Below are positions 52,582 to 61,274 of a stretch of 64,000 bases of DNA, one piece after another; the stretch's first letter is position 1, and every line of letters begins with the position of its first letter. The stretch lies in assembly GCF_013416775.1 (NCBI RefSeq), contig NZ_SZVI01000010.1, positions 248,001-312,000 of the forward strand, in the 5' to 3' direction. The stretch is from Rhodoferax sp. BLA1 (GTDB lineage: Bacteria > Pseudomonadota > Gammaproteobacteria > Burkholderiales > Burkholderiaceae_C). The position numbers and the translations under genes were made by a program. The notes under the pieces were generated by a model. That model did no database searches and was not told where the DNA came from. It saw only the letters and a list, made by a program, of their open reading frames with translations.

Positions 52582-53729
52582 GTGAACAAACGCCTGCGCT
52601 GGCAGGGTTGCCTGCGGGTGTGGTGAGTCTGGCAGACCACGAGGTTTTGGCGCGCAGCCGACTCGATGCCAATGCTTGGGCTTATTTCAGCGGTGGTGCT
52701 GCCGACGAGTTGAGCTTGCAAGCCAATGTGGTCGCGTGGCAACAACAGCTGCTGCAACCCCGGGTTTTGCGTGATCTGAGCGGCGCACATACCCAGGTGG
52801 CCTTGCTGGGGCGCACCCTGGCACACCCGATTTTTTTGGCCCCAGTGGCCTACCAGCGTATGGCGCACCCGGACGGCGAAGTGGCCACCGCCTGCGCTGC
52901 TTCGGCCCAGCAGGCGGGTTTGGTGCTGAGTACCCAGGCCAGCATCCGGCTCGAAACCGTGGCCCAGTCGGTGGTGAGCGACCCGGAGCGTGGCCCCTTG
53001 TGGTTTCAGTTGTATCTGACGCCAGATCGGGCTTTTAACCGTGAACTGGTGCAGCGCGCCGAACGGGCAGGGTATGAGGCGCTGATGGTGACCGTGGATG
53101 CCCCGGTGAATGGCGCCCGTGACCGAGAGCGGCGTGTCGGCTTTCGCCTGCCACCCGGCGTGTCGGCGGTGAATCTGGCCGGTTTGCCACCCGTACCCGC
53201 CTCGACTCAAGTGCCGGGGCAAAGTGCTTTGTGTGGTGGCTTGTTACAAGTCGCCACAAGCTGGGCCGACATCGACTGGCTGCTGTCCCAAACCAAATTA
53301 CCGGTGTTGCTCAAAGGTGTGATGCACCCGGACGATGCACGCCAGGCCGTGCAACTGGGTGTGGCGGGTCTGGTGGTGTCCAACCACGGTGGGCGCACGC
53401 TGGACACCGCACCCGCAACCGCTGCTGTGCTGCCGCGCATTCGCCAGGCGCTGGGCGCCGATGTGCCCCTGTTGGTGGATGGTGGCATTCGCCGTGGCAC
53501 CGATGTTCTCAAAGCCGTGGCGCTGGGTGCCAACGCGGTGTTGATTGGTCGCCCCTACATCTATGGCCTGGCCAATGCCGGTGCTTTGGGCGTGGCACAT
53601 GTGCTGCGTCTGTTGCGTGATGAACTGGAAATGGCCATGGCTTTGTGTGGCTGCGACCGTTTGGTGCCGGGCTGTGATTGCCTGTTCTCGACGGAGAGAG
53701 ATGTGTCTGCTGCTTGGGCCAGCAAATAA
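52578..53729 (+). CDS. FMN-dependent alpha-hydroxy-acid oxidase/dehydrogenase
   Basis: 383 aa TIM-barrel flavoprotein of the lactate/mandelate/glycolate oxidase family. It has the active-site His in SNHGGRTLD (about 269), the FMN-phosphate segment [21 protein letters not shown] and [10 protein letters not shown]. It lacks a membrane-anchoring loop insert, so it is probably soluble. Overlap with piuC by four bases ties it to siderophore uptake. It could act on a hydroxy-acid siderophore fragment or supply reductant, but that is inference. Confidence 0.9.
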   Translation: MSEQTPALAGLPAGVVSLADHEVLARSRLDANAWAYFSGGAADELSLQANVVAWQQQLLQPRVLRDLSGAHTQVALLGRTLAHPIFLAPVAYQRMAHPDGEVATACAASAQQAGLVLSTQASIRLETVAQSVVSDPERGPLWFQLYLTPDRAFNRELVQRAERAGYEALMVTVDAPVNGARDRERRVGFRLPPGVSAVNLAGLPPVPASTQVPGQSALCGGLLQVATSWADIDWLLSQTKLPVLLKGVMHPDDARQAVQLGVAGLVVSNHGGRTLDTAPATAAVLPRIRQALGADVPLLVDGGIRRGTDVLKAVALGANAVLIGRPYIYGLANAGALGVAHVLRLLRDELEMAMALCGCDRLVPGCDCLFSTERDVSAAWASK

Positions 53730-53756
53730 CAAGAAAATGATTGATCGACGTCATGT

Positions 53757-53776
53757 AATGCGAATTACTCGTATTT
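53757..53776. promoter_or_regulatory. Fur-like box, tonB operon
   Basis: AATGCGAATTACTCGTATTT, just downstream of the hydroxy-acid oxidase stop and about 40 bases before the 24-codon ORF. Its first ten bases equal the feo box (35054-35072 minus strand) at nine positions. Confidence 0.7.
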
Positions 53777-53813
53777 ATAATAAAGAATGTATTCACTTCG
53801 AAAGGGCTGTTTC

Positions 53814-53888
53814 ATGAACACACTTTTCATTCTCGGGGGCAGTGCGGTCATGGTTTTTGTGGCGGCTGCCTGGGTTTTGCGCAAATGA
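53814..53888 (+). CDS. 24-residue putative membrane peptide upstream of tonB
   Basis: ATG 53814 to TGA 53886-53888. It has a single hydrophobic segment (TLFILGGSAVMVFVAAAW) ending in positively charged residues (LRK), as expected for a small inner-membrane peptide. AAAGGG lies about eight bases upstream. The stop overlaps the tonB start in ATGA (53885), so it is translationally coupled to tonB. It could be a leader peptide or a small subunit of the TonB complex. Confidence 0.6.
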   Translation: MNTLFILGGSAVMVFVAAAWVLRK

Positions 53889-54568
53889 GGTCTCTGACAC
53901 AGCGACGCTCAACCTGGCTGTCGATGTCGGCCGCAGACCGGCGTCCTTTTGTGGTGGTGGCCTATGTCCTGGTGTTCCACGCCCTGGCGCTGTGGGCGCT
54001 GCAAAGTGGGCTGTTGCGCCAGGCGGTCGAGATGGTGGTGCCGGTGCAGATGCTGAGCGAATTTATTGAGCCACCTGCGCCCCGTGTGATGCCGCCTGCG
54101 CCGCCAGTGGTGGTCAAGCGCCCAGTAACCCAACCCAAAACCCCGGTTGTGCCACAGACACTGGCGGTACGGACCGAAACCCCGGCGCCCGAAGCCTGGA
54201 CGGTGCCGGTGGTGCCGGTTGCGCCACTGGCACCCATCGCAGCACCCGTGGAGTCGCCGACACCGGCGCCTCCTGCACCTGTGAGTGTGGTGCTGCCTTC
54301 CAGTGATGCGGACTATTTGCAGAACCCCAAGCCGGTGTACCCCTCGGCCAGCAAACGTCGCGGTGAGCAGGGTTTGGTGATTCACAGTGTGTTGATTGGT
54401 ACCGATGGTTTGCCGGTGAGTGCCCGATTGGTGAAGTCCAGCGGTTTTGATGCACTGGATCAGGCTGCTCTGACCGCTGTGATGCGCTGGCGTTACATCC
54501 CGGGCAAACGCAACGGCGTGCCCACCACCATGTCTTTTAACGTGCCCATCAATTGGGTGCTTGAGTAA
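53885..54568 (+). CDS. tonB: TonB energy-transducing protein
   Basis: 227 aa. N-terminal membrane anchor (VVVAYVLVFHALALWALQSG, about 23-42), a Pro/Val-rich periplasmic linker (about 60-140) and a C-terminal TonB domain (KPVYPSASKRRGEQGLVIHS to NGVPTTMSFNVPINWVLE). It carries the proton-motive-force signal from ExbB-ExbD to the outer-membrane receptors encoded nearby. ATG overlaps the stop of the small peptide ORF. Confidence 0.95.
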   Translation: MRSLTQRRSTWLSMSAADRRPFVVVAYVLVFHALALWALQSGLLRQAVEMVVPVQMLSEFIEPPAPRVMPPAPPVVVKRPVTQPKTPVVPQTLAVRTETPAPEAWTVPVVPVAPLAPIAAPVESPTPAPPAPVSVVLPSSDADYLQNPKPVYPSASKRRGEQGLVIHSVLIGTDGLPVSARLVKSSGFDALDQAALTAVMRWRYIPGKRNGVPTTMSFNVPINWVLE

Positions 54569-54595
54569 CTTATTTTTTAATCAGGAGTGTTATCA

Positions 54596-55312
54596 ATGGA
54601 ATCGCAATTCGGCATCGTCAATGTCTGGACCCAGGGTGACTGGGTGACCAAGGGGGTGGCTGTGCTGTTGCTGCTGATGTCAATGGCCAGTTGGATCGTG
54701 ATTGCACTCAAAACCTTGGACATCATCAAATACCGCAAGCAGGCCAGACAGGCGGCGGACTTCTGGCACAGCGAAGACTTTGCTGCGGCCTTGGACAAAC
54801 TGGGCTTGGATCCGTCGGACCCGTTCCGCCAGATCGTTCTTGAAGGTCGGGAAGCTGCCGCACACCACCGCAACAGCAAGGTACATCTGCATGACAGCCT
54901 GGATGTCAGCGACTGGGTGACACGTTGCCTGCGCAATGCCATGGATGAGATCACCGCACGCCTGCAGTCTGGCTTGGCGATCCTGGCGTCGGTGGGGTCA
55001 ACCGCACCTTTTGTGGGTCTGTTTGGCACGGTGTGGGGCATCTACCATGCGCTGCTCAGTATTGGTATGTCGGGTCAGTCGACCATCGACAAAGTGGCCG
55101 GTCCGGTGGGTGAAGCCTTGATCATGACGGCGCTGGGCCTGGCGGTGGCGATTCCGGCGGTGCTGGGTTACAACGCCCTGGTGCGTGGCAACAAGGCGAT
55201 CCTGAACAAGCTGGGCAGCTTTGCCCATGATCTGCACGCCTTCTTTGTTACGGGGGCACGGGTGAATTCGACCGGTGCCAGCAATGTTGTGGTGATGAAG
55301 AAGGGGGCCTGA
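54596..55312 (+). CDS. exbB: ExbB proton-channel subunit
   Basis: 238 aa. Three membrane spans with the core LGLAVAIPAVLGYNAL and the preceding ASVGSTAPFVGLFGTVWGIYHAL, as in ExbB/TolQ. AGGAG (54583-54587) before ATG 54596 decides the start. It is 2 bases before exbD. Forms the inner-membrane motor with ExbD and TonB. Confidence 0.96.
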   Translation: MESQFGIVNVWTQGDWVTKGVAVLLLLMSMASWIVIALKTLDIIKYRKQARQAADFWHSEDFAAALDKLGLDPSDPFRQIVLEGREAAAHHRNSKVHLHDSLDVSDWVTRCLRNAMDEITARLQSGLAILASVGSTAPFVGLFGTVWGIYHALLSIGMSGQSTIDKVAGPVGEALIMTALGLAVAIPAVLGYNALVRGNKAILNKLGSFAHDLHAFFVTGARVNSTGASNVVVMKKGA

Positions 55313-55314
55313 GC

Positions 55315-55725
55315 ATGGCTTTTGGAACCCAATCCGATGCCGACGATGTGATGAGTGAGATCAACATGACACCGCTGGTGGATGTCATGCTGGTGTTGCT
55401 GATTATTTTCATCATCACCATTCCGGTGATGAAGCACTCGGTCAATGTGGACTTGCCGGTGGCAGCCAACCAGCCGCAAGTGGTTTTGCCGCAGACCATC
55501 CGGCTCAGTGTGGACGCGCAGGGCCAGTACTACTGGAACGAAGCCCTGGTAAGTGAGTCTGCTTTGCCGGGGTTGTTACAAACCGAGGCCGCGCGTGAGC
55601 CGCAACCCGAGTTGCACTTGCGGGGTGACAAGGCGGTGCGTTATGAACGTGTGGCGCAAGTTATGGCGGCCGCACAGCGGGCAGGCTTGCGCAAAATCGG
55701 TTTTGTCACGGAGCCCGGGCAGTGA
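55315..55725 (+). CDS. exbD: ExbD proton-channel subunit
   Basis: 136 aa. One span with the essential Asp23 (MTPLVDVMLVLLIIFIIT) followed by a periplasmic domain (LHLRGDKAVRYERVAQVMAAAQRAGLRKIGFVTEP). Stop and hemP start overlap in TGATG. Confidence 0.96.
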   Translation: MAFGTQSDADDVMSEINMTPLVDVMLVLLIIFIITIPVMKHSVNVDLPVAANQPQVVLPQTIRLSVDAQGQYYWNEALVSESALPGLLQTEAAREPQPELHLRGDKAVRYERVAQVMAAAQRAGLRKIGFVTEPGQ

Positions 55726-55934
55726 TGGCACAGCAGTCTGCTCACGATACCCAAGCAGGGGTTGCCGCCCAGCCTTTGGCGGCACAGTCTGCCAACCTGC
55801 GTGGTCTGGCCTCGCCATCGCCTGTGTCCAGCGCCGCAGTATTGCGTGGTTTCAGGTCGGTGCCGATCGAGCACGAGGGTGTGATTTACCGCCTGCAGGT
55901 CACCAAACTGGGCAAACTCATCCTAACCAAATAA
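55725..55934 (+). CDS. hemP: Hemin uptake protein HemP
   Basis: 69 aa. The conserved C-terminal HemP block is present: VPIEHEGVIYRLQVTKLGKL ending ILTK. The first 45 residues are Ala/Ser-rich and poorly conserved. ATG 55725 overlaps the exbD stop. HemP homologues activate heme-uptake genes in Burkholderia and Bradyrhizobium, which fits a link between this operon and the heme operon at 39.4-47.4 kb. Confidence 0.9.
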   Translation: MAQQSAHDTQAGVAAQPLAAQSANLRGLASPSPVSSAAVLRGFRSVPIEHEGVIYRLQVTKLGKLILTK

Positions 55935-55996
55935 GCCAGCACCAAACCCAGGCCGTCAACGGTCTGGGTTTGGTCAATCCATCTGGGTGCAGCAAC

Positions 55997-57247
55997 TCAT
56001 GCCACAGCGGTGTGTTGTAACTCCGACAGGGCGCGTTTGAGGCTGGCAGTACCTGGGTTTTCCACAAACAGGCATTGTTTGCCGGTACGTTTGCAGTGGT
56101 CTTTGACGCGCCAATAGGCGTTGTGGCTGATACAACCGGTCTGGCAGATCACCAGATCGGCCGCTGCCAGCGTGGTGTCGAGTTTGGTCAGGCTTTCTTC
56201 TTCACCACCATCGTGGTGGGCAAATCGGGCGCCAACACTTTCAATGATGTCGCGGTACTGCGGCACACTGGCTGTGCGCCCACCCACACACAACACGGCA
56301 CGGTCCTCCAGTTGGACGGGTTTGAGAGGGGCAGATGCTTCATCCGTGAGCGCTGCGTCGGTCTGCGGCGCCAGGCGTTTGAGTTCAGCAGCTTGAATGT
56401 CGATCACGCGGCTGTTGCGCTCATTGTCCTGTTGTGCCTGCTGCAAGGCACGTTCCAGGGCCTGGATCTGTTTGGTTTGTTGGGCCAGGTCGGCCGCCTG
56501 TTTGGTGCGGCATGCCAGGTCTGGCACCGAGGCCTCCAGGGCGCTCAACTGTTGTTGCAAGTTGGCCAGGCGAGTGTCACGGCTGATGACCTCGGTGCGC
56601 AGATGTAAAACCTGGTCTTGCAGCATCTTGAGGCGGTTCGCCCCCTCGTTGGCCAACTGGTTGATGCGTTGTTGCGCATTGGCCAGCTCACGTGTCAGCG
56701 TAGTGTTGTGATCTGTCAGGGTTTGCAGGCGTTGCAGGTCAGCGCGTTGTGCAGCACCCACCTGGTGTTGCAGCATGTGCACTTCACCGAGGATCTGACG
56801 CTCCAGGTCGGTACTGCAGCGCGGATGTGTCAATGTGGCCCAGAGCGGACCAGCCAGGTCTTTTTGTGAAGCCTCATTCCACCAGTGGCCCAGCGCCTCG
56901 GTGGTTTTGACGCTGGTGGCCTGGCGTATTGCCAGGGCATACCGCTGCTCCAGTTCGCGCTGCATGCCTTCGGCCAAGGGAGTGCGACTGCCACATTGCC
57001 CCACGGCGCCGGAATGCAGGGCGTAGTCGGTGTCGACGTTGTGCCCGCGAAACGTCTTGTTCACCACCCGCCGCAGGACCGGAATCGGCAAGCAGACACC
57101 AATCACCGGGCAAAATGCGCGGTCTTCCAGTTCCCACAGCTTGCGTCGGCGCGAGCCTGTGGTGGTCTGAACGACCGCAGGTGACGCTGCGGCTGGACTG
57201 ATCGGCTTGGTGGCGGTATGGTCAGCGATGGCGTGGGTTTGGCACAC
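55997..57247 (-). CDS. DUF2325 protein with central coiled coil
   Basis: 416 aa. Basic N-terminal region (GSRRRKLWELEDRAFCPVIG), a globular part, a long coiled-coil-like stretch (about 160-300, rich in Gln/Leu/Arg heptads) and a C-terminal DUF2325 domain (VLCVGGRTASVPQYRDIIES to CLFVENPGTASLKRAL). GTG 57247 is chosen because AGGAG lies six bases upstream. It has a Fur-like box upstream (57323-57341) and is divergent from fbpABC. Its function is unknown; DUF2325 genes often lie near iron-uptake genes. Confidence 0.85.
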   Translation of the reverse strand: MCQTHAIADHTATKPISPAAASPAVVQTTTGSRRRKLWELEDRAFCPVIGVCLPIPVLRRVVNKTFRGHNVDTDYALHSGAVGQCGSRTPLAEGMQRELEQRYALAIRQATSVKTTEALGHWWNEASQKDLAGPLWATLTHPRCSTDLERQILGEVHMLQHQVGAAQRADLQRLQTLTDHNTTLTRELANAQQRINQLANEGANRLKMLQDQVLHLRTEVISRDTRLANLQQQLSALEASVPDLACRTKQAADLAQQTKQIQALERALQQAQQDNERNSRVIDIQAAELKRLAPQTDAALTDEASAPLKPVQLEDRAVLCVGGRTASVPQYRDIIESVGARFAHHDGGEEESLTKLDTTLAAADLVICQTGCISHNAYWRVKDHCKRTGKQCLFVENPGTASLKRALSELQHTAVA

Positions 57248-57322
57248 AAGGCTCTCCTGTTTCTGGTTTCACGAAGCGGATGGCTGGCACCTTGCACCTG
57301 AGGGGCAGGTTGCATTGGTTTA

Positions 57323-57341
57323 AATGAGAGTTATTCCCATT
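57323..57341. promoter_or_regulatory. Fur-like box, DUF2325 side
   Basis: AATGAGAGTTATTCCCATT: AATG(A/G)GA and TC(C/T)CATT half-sites form a 19-base near-palindrome upstream of the minus-strand DUF2325 gene. Confidence 0.65.
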
Positions 57342-57373
57342 GGTGATGGATTATGCATGATTTCCCCACAAGT

Positions 57374-57392
57374 GATAACTATTCGCATTCGA
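57374..57392. promoter_or_regulatory. Fur-like box, fbpA side
   Basis: GATAACTATTCGCATTCGA, 47 bases before the fbpA start. With the box at 57323-57341 it covers both divergent promoters. Confidence 0.6.
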
Positions 57393-57438
57393 TGTAAGAT
57401 GACTGTTCTGTCAACAACTTGCTGAAGGACCTTCCGAC

Positions 57439-58446
57439 ATGACATTTCCGCCACTGATGGCCGCCCTTGTTCTGGCCGCTACCGCATTGAGTGCATCCGC
57501 CGAAGACGTGGTGGTGTATTCCGCCCGCGCCGAGCAGTTGATCAAACCGCTGTTTGATGCCTACACCCGCGATACCGGTGTCCAGATCAAGTTCATCACC
57601 GGCGCCGAAGGCCCGCTGATGGAACGCCTGAAAGCCGAGGGTCAGAACACACCCGCCGACATGTTGCTCACGGTCGATGCCGGTAACTTATGGCAAGCCT
57701 CGCACCAGGGGCTGTTGCGCCCGATCCAGTCCAAGGCCTTGCAAGACAACGTGCCAGCCCACCTGCGCGACCCGGGCAACGAGTGGTTTGGTTTGTCGGT
57801 GCGCGCGCGCACCATCGTGTACAACACCACCATGGTGAAACCGTCCGAGTTGTCCACCTACGAAGACTTGGCTGACCCCAAGTGGAAAGGTCGTTTGTGC
57901 CTGCGCACCGCCAAGAAGGTCTACAACCAGAGTCTGGTGGCGATGATGATCACCGAGCACGGTGAACCCAAAACCGAGGCGATTGTCAAAGGCTGGGTCA
58001 ACAACCTGGCCACCGCGCCTTTTGCCGATGACAACAAAGCCATGGAGGCGGTGGCCAACCGCCAATGTGCGGTCACCGTGGTCAACACCTATTACTATGG
58101 CCGCTTGATGGCGACCCAACCCAAATACCCGCTGGCCATTTTCTGGCCCAACCAGAACCTGACGTCCAAAGACGCCGGTGTACACGTCAATGTGTCCGGC
58201 GCGGGTGTGACACGGCATGCCAAAAACCCGGCTGGCGCGCAAAAGCTGATCGAATGGTTGTCGTCTGATCTGGCGCAAAACCAGTTTGCCGACAACAACC
58301 TGGAGTACCCGGTGAACCCCAAGGTCAAGCCCGCTGCCACGGTGGCCGCCTGGGGCAGCTTCCAGCCGAACCTGATCAATGTGAAAGACGCGGGCAGTCT
58401 GCAGGCGCAGGCCGTGAAGCTGATGGACCGCGTCGGTTACAAGTGA
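57439..58446 (+). CDS. fbpA: Ferric iron ABC transporter substrate-binding protein
   Basis: 335 aa periplasmic binding protein. The signal peptide ends at ASA (residue 21) and the mature protein starts EDVVVYSARAEQ. The tandem tyrosines in VNTYYYGRLM are the iron ligands of the FbpA/FutA family. It binds free ferric iron in the periplasm. AAGGA lies upstream of ATG 57439. Confidence 0.95.
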   Translation: MTFPPLMAALVLAATALSASAEDVVVYSARAEQLIKPLFDAYTRDTGVQIKFITGAEGPLMERLKAEGQNTPADMLLTVDAGNLWQASHQGLLRPIQSKALQDNVPAHLRDPGNEWFGLSVRARTIVYNTTMVKPSELSTYEDLADPKWKGRLCLRTAKKVYNQSLVAMMITEHGEPKTEAIVKGWVNNLATAPFADDNKAMEAVANRQCAVTVVNTYYYGRLMATQPKYPLAIFWPNQNLTSKDAGVHVNVSGAGVTRHAKNPAGAQKLIEWLSSDLAQNQFADNNLEYPVNPKVKPAATVAAWGSFQPNLINVKDAGSLQAQAVKLMDRVGYK

Positions 58447-58458
58447 TCCGGGCTGTCT

Positions 58459-60129
58459 GTGCCTGAGGGCAGTATCTCCTTGCCGGCAGCAGCAACTGCG
58501 GTCGCTGCCCCCCAAAAGCGCTTTCGGGTAGACGGTTGGGTCCTGTTTGCGCTGCTGCTGGCCGCGCTGGTCTTGGTGCCGGTGGTGGTCAGTCTGTCGT
58601 CGTTCGCCCGGATCGACGGCTCAATCCTGTCGCACCTCAGTGAGTTTGTGTTACCGGAGTTGCTGGTCAACACCTTCTGGCTGTTGCTGGGCGTTGGCTT
58701 CGGGGTGACGCTGCTGGGGGTGTCACTGGCCTGGCTGGTGGCCATGTGTGAGTTTCCGGGGCGTCGCCTGTTTGACTGGGCGCTGCTCTTGCCCCTGGCT
58801 TTGCCCGCCTATGTGACGGCCTTTGTCGCCATCGACTTGCTGGACTTCAGCGGCCCGTTGCTGAGTTGGTTGCGTGAAAGCTGGGGCATCACCGGCCTGC
58901 CTGAAGTGCGTTCACGTGGTGGGGTGGTGATGGTGCTGTCGCTGGCGCTGTACCCCTATGTTTACCTGATCTCGAAAAACGCTTTTGCCACTCAGGGCGC
59001 GATGGCACTGGAGGCGGCGCAGTCGCTGGGTTTGTCGCGCACGCAAGGTTTTGTCCGGGTGGCGCTGCCGATGGCGCGGCCATGGATCGTGGCGGGTCTG
59101 ATGCTGGCGCTGATGGAGACCCTGGCCGACTTCGGCACCATGGCGATTTTCAACATCGACACCTTCACCACCGCCATCTACAAGGCCTGGTACAGCTTGT
59201 TTTCTTTGCCAGCAGCCGCCCAACTGGCCTCGGTGTTGATCCTGTTTGTGCTGGTCGTGGTGGTGCTGGAGCAGCGTTCACGCGCCCAGATGCGTTATGC
59301 GGCGGTGGGGCGCAGTGGTGTATCGCGCCGCATTGTGTTGTCACCGGTCATGGCTGCGCTGGCATCCCTCTACTCGGGGCTGGTGCTGTTGCTGGCGTTT
59401 GGGGTGCCGGTGGCCCAACTGGTGGTGTGGACGCTGGATGTGGCGGTGCAAGACCTGGACGCCCGTTATTGGTCTTTTGCCTGGCACTCCCTTATATTAT
59501 CTGGGCTGGGTGCTCTGTTAGTTGTAGTGTTCTCGGTGCTGCTGGCGTATGCCGGTCGCCAGCGGCCCAGCGCCTTGATGCGCTGGACGCAGCGCCTGGC
59601 CACGCTGGGTTACGCCTTTCCGGGTGCGGTGCTGGCGGTGGGGCTGTTCATCCCGGTGGCGGCCCTGGACAATGTCCTGATTGACCTGGCGCGGGATTGG
59701 TTTGGTTTTCAGGGCACCGAGGTTTTCAAAGGCTCTCTGCTGGTGATGTTGCTGGCCTATCTGGTGCGTTTCTTGGCGGTGGGTTTTGGCCCGATGGACA
59801 GTGGGCTGCAGCGCATCACCCGCAATGTGGACGAGGCCGCCCGCAGCCTGGGCACGCGCACCAGCCGATTGTTGGGGCGGGTGCACCTGCCGATGTTGCG
59901 CGCCAGCCTGAGCACCGCCGCTGCGCTGGCTTTTGTTGACATCATGAAAGAAATGCCGATCACCCTGATGACCCGGCCGTTTGGCTGGGACACGCTGGCG
60001 GTGCGGGTGTATGAGATGACCTCCGAAGGCCAGTGGGAGCGCGCGGCGCTGCCGTCGCTGGCGATTGTGCTGGTGGGGCTGGTTCCAATTTTGTTTTTGA
60101 CCTGGCGCGCGGATAAGCTGCGCTGTTGA
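58459..60129 (+). CDS. fbpB: Ferric iron ABC transporter permease
   Basis: 556 aa inner-membrane permease made of two repeated halves of about six spans each, as in FbpB/SfuB. EAA-type loops: EAAQSLGLSRTQGFVRVALPM in the first half and EAARSLGTRTSRLLGRVHLPM in the second. GTG 58459 is the start; the gene is 12 bases after fbpA. The stop overlaps an in-frame TTG upstream of fbpC. Confidence 0.95.
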   Translation: MPEGSISLPAAATAVAAPQKRFRVDGWVLFALLLAALVLVPVVVSLSSFARIDGSILSHLSEFVLPELLVNTFWLLLGVGFGVTLLGVSLAWLVAMCEFPGRRLFDWALLLPLALPAYVTAFVAIDLLDFSGPLLSWLRESWGITGLPEVRSRGGVVMVLSLALYPYVYLISKNAFATQGAMALEAAQSLGLSRTQGFVRVALPMARPWIVAGLMLALMETLADFGTMAIFNIDTFTTAIYKAWYSLFSLPAAAQLASVLILFVLVVVVLEQRSRAQMRYAAVGRSGVSRRIVLSPVMAALASLYSGLVLLLAFGVPVAQLVVWTLDVAVQDLDARYWSFAWHSLILSGLGALLVVVFSVLLAYAGRQRPSALMRWTQRLATLGYAFPGAVLAVGLFIPVAALDNVLIDLARDWFGFQGTEVFKGSLLVMLLAYLVRFLAVGFGPMDSGLQRITRNVDEAARSLGTRTSRLLGRVHLPMLRASLSTAAALAFVDIMKEMPITLMTRPFGWDTLAVRVYEMTSEGQWERAALPSLAIVLVGLVPILFLTWRADKLRC

Positions 60130-60134
60130 TCTTT

Positions 60135-61202
60135 ATGCCTGAATTGTTGCTTCAAGGGGTGTCGCAGTCTTACGGCACCCGACCCGTCATCACCGACCTG
60201 AGTTTTTCGCTCGAGAAGGGGGACATCGGCTGCCTGCTCGGGCCATCGGGCTGTGGCAAAACCACGGCACTGCGCTGTATCGCGGGTTTTGAGGCGATCC
60301 AGCAGGGTGAGGTGGCCATTGGCAACACCCTGGTCAGCCGACCGGGCTGGATGTTGGCCGCCGAACAGCGCGGTGTGGGTATGGTGTTCCAGGACTATGC
60401 GTTGTTCACCCATTTGACGGTGGCCAACAACGTGGCTTTTGGCCTGCACGGCCAGTCCAAGGCAGTGGCTGCGGCGCGGGTGGCAGAGCTGCTGGCGCTG
60501 GTGGGGCTGAGCGGCCAGGCCAAGCAGTTCCCGCACCAGCTTTCGGGCGGGCAGCAGCAGCGTGTGGCCCTGGCTCGCGCACTGGCGCCACGCCCGCGCC
60601 TGATCCTGATGGACGAGCCGTTTTCCAACCTGGATGTGGAATTGCGTGAGCGCTTGTCGATTGAGGTGCGTGACATCCTCAAACGCGAAGCCAGTACCGC
60701 GCTGATCGTCACCCACGACCAGCACGAAGCGTTTTCCCTGGCGGATTGGGTGGGTGTGATGCACCAGGGCCGCATCCAGCAGTGGGACACGCCCTACAAC
60801 CTGTACCACCGACCGGTCAACCGTTTTGTCGCCGACTTTGTCGGGCAGGGCGCTTTTTTGCCGGGCGAGGTGCTGGGCCAGCAGCAGGTGTCGATTGAAC
60901 TGGGTGTGCTGGACGCCCGGGTGCCGGTGTCATGCCGCCCAACGGTCAGCCCGGACGGCACCCACAGTTGTCTGGTCGACGTGTTGCTGCGGCCGGATGA
61001 CATCGAGCACGACGACAGCAGCCCGTTGTTGGCCAGGGTCGAGAGCAAGGCGTTTCGCGGGGCCGAGTTTTTGTACGGCTTACTGCTGCCCAGCGGCCAA
61101 CGCGTGTTGTCGCTGGTGCCCTCGCACCATAACCATGCGGTGGGTGAGCAGATTGGCATCCGCCTGGCGGCGGACCATGTGGTGGCTTTCCCTGCTGAGT
61201 GA
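60135..61202 (+). CDS. fbpC: Ferric iron ABC transporter ATPase
   Basis: 355 aa. Walker A GPSGCGKT at 36-43, LSGGQQQRVALARAL signature, Walker B LILMDEPFSNLD and switch His in VTHDQ. The C-terminal TOBE-like regulatory region (about 240-355) is as in FbpC. ATG 60135 is preferred over TTG 60126. Completes fbpABC. Confidence 0.95.
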   Translation: MPELLLQGVSQSYGTRPVITDLSFSLEKGDIGCLLGPSGCGKTTALRCIAGFEAIQQGEVAIGNTLVSRPGWMLAAEQRGVGMVFQDYALFTHLTVANNVAFGLHGQSKAVAAARVAELLALVGLSGQAKQFPHQLSGGQQQRVALARALAPRPRLILMDEPFSNLDVELRERLSIEVRDILKREASTALIVTHDQHEAFSLADWVGVMHQGRIQQWDTPYNLYHRPVNRFVADFVGQGAFLPGEVLGQQQVSIELGVLDARVPVSCRPTVSPDGTHSCLVDVLLRPDDIEHDDSSPLLARVESKAFRGAEFLYGLLLPSGQRVLSLVPSHHNHAVGEQIGIRLAADHVVAFPAE

Positions 61203-61274
61203 CTGGGGACGGTGTCAGGGCGCTGCCTGCTACATTTGGCCCAGCTGTTGCCCACAACTTTTGCAGGATGCCCC

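Noticed and set aside
59488-59530. A+T-rich TCCCTTATATTATCTGGGCT in fbpB as another dispersed repeat
   Set aside because: The protein segment it encodes fits the normal permease family sequence, and the ATAGCTAT end is absent.
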